From NCBI GenBank assembly GCA_002434915.1, contig DJLG01000186.1, positions 1-14,613 on the forward strand: DNA of 14,613 nt, in the 5' to 3' direction. The position numbers and the translations under genes were made by a program. The DNA comes from Proteobacteria bacterium UBA6522. Lineage in GTDB: Bacteria > Pseudomonadota > Gammaproteobacteria > Steroidobacterales > Rariloculaceae. Each line of letters begins with the position of its first letter. Within the stretch, counting starts at the first letter, position 1. The notes under the pieces were generated by a model. That model worked only from the letters and a program-made list of their open reading frames with translations, had not been told where the DNA came from and did not search any database. Below are positions 14,405-14,613 of this stretch, piece by piece.

Positions 14405-14613
14405 AACCTTCAAAAAAAGAATTATGTCTTCTCGCCCGTTCACTTGGCGAAGAATTGTTGTCCCGTGGTGCACGTTTAGCATGCGCTGAGTCATGCACTG
14501 GTGGCTGGATTAGTAAGGTCATTACTGATGTTCCAGGGAGTTCATCCTGGTTTGGTTGGGGTCTTGTAACTTATGCAAATGATGCCAAAAAAGAAATTTT
14601 TGGTATATCTGAG
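14401..14613 (+). CDS. pncC: Nicotinamide-nucleotide amidohydrolase PncC (CinA C-terminal domain), 5' part
   Basis: Deamidates NMN to nicotinate mononucleotide in pyridine nucleotide recycling. Only the first 71 codons are in the window. They contain the signature C-A-E-S-C-T-G-G-W-I (from about residue 28), whose second serine-containing segment is the active-site region, followed by D-V-P-G-S-S-S-W-F and G-L-V-T-Y-A-N-D-A-K-K. There is no N-terminal MoaB-like domain, so this is the stand-alone PncC (about 160 residues), not full CinA. The start is TTG at 14401, overlapping the glycosyltransferase stop as TTGA; no ATG is available in frame before the conserved region. In gammaproteobacteria recA usually follows, and is expected just beyond the window. 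Confidence 0.88.
   Translation, partial: MKPSKKELCLLARSLGEELLSRGARLACAESCTGGWISKVITDVPGSSSWFGWGLVTYANDAKKEIFGISE

Noticed and set aside
1..14613. Mobile elements, defence or toxin-antitoxin systems, CRISPR arrays, tRNA or rRNA genes, riboswitches
   Set aside because: None found: every long frame is a recognisable housekeeping or single accessory gene, and the gaps are short and lack such structures.

Overview
The window looks like ordinary chromosomal DNA from an uncultured, probably marine or aquatic gammaproteobacterium with a moderately AT-rich genome. The main support is gene order: bamD facing away from rluD-pgeF-clpB, aspS followed by nudB, and mutS close to pncC (the usual neighbour of recA) are all recognisable gammaproteobacterial arrangements. 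The products also match that group: a BamD lipoprotein, ClpB, an AspRS of the Pseudomonas type, and a MutS with the gammaproteobacterial C-terminus. Genus cannot be read from the sequence. There are no tRNA or rRNA genes, insertion sequences, phage genes, CRISPR arrays or toxin/defence genes. Coding density is high and no gene-free stretch exceeds 300 bases.

Layout. Positions 1-1184 hold the 3' part of nadE (NAD synthetase), which converges on bamD (1242-2057, minus). The 197-base divergent gap between bamD and rluD carries a good sigma70-like promoter and a pair of 9-bp direct repeats. A plus-strand run follows: rluD (23S rRNA pseudouridine synthase), pgeF (laccase-domain peptidoglycan editing factor) overlapping the rluD stop, then clpB (disaggregase), which has its own apparent heat-shock promoter over the pgeF stop codon and a well-formed internal start for a short ClpB. 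A second run, 6757-10044, is fmdB-like zinc ribbon, DUF502 membrane protein, aspS and nudB, closely spaced. A small secreted DUF6152 protein (10138-10509) follows and ends at a strong inverted repeat. mutS (10625-13198, minus) converges on that repeat. Divergent from mutS are a GT4-type glycosyltransferase (13319-14404) and, overlapping its stop by 4 bases, the first 71 codons of pncC, cut by the window end.

Functionally this is a housekeeping set: NAD synthesis and salvage (nadE, pncC), outer-membrane assembly and envelope quality (bamD, pgeF, glycosyltransferase), ribosome and translation (rluD, aspS), folate synthesis (nudB), proteostasis (clpB) and mismatch repair (mutS). I do not see a convincing undescribed multi-gene system. 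The observations most worth checking are regulatory or biochemical: the clpB heat-shock promoter and internal start, the nondiscriminating signature of AspRS, the exported histidine-rich DUF6152 protein whose mature N-terminus is predicted to be histidine, the direct repeats around the rluD -35 box, the glycosyltransferase inserted between mutS and pncC, and frequent TTG starts (rluD, mutS, pncC).
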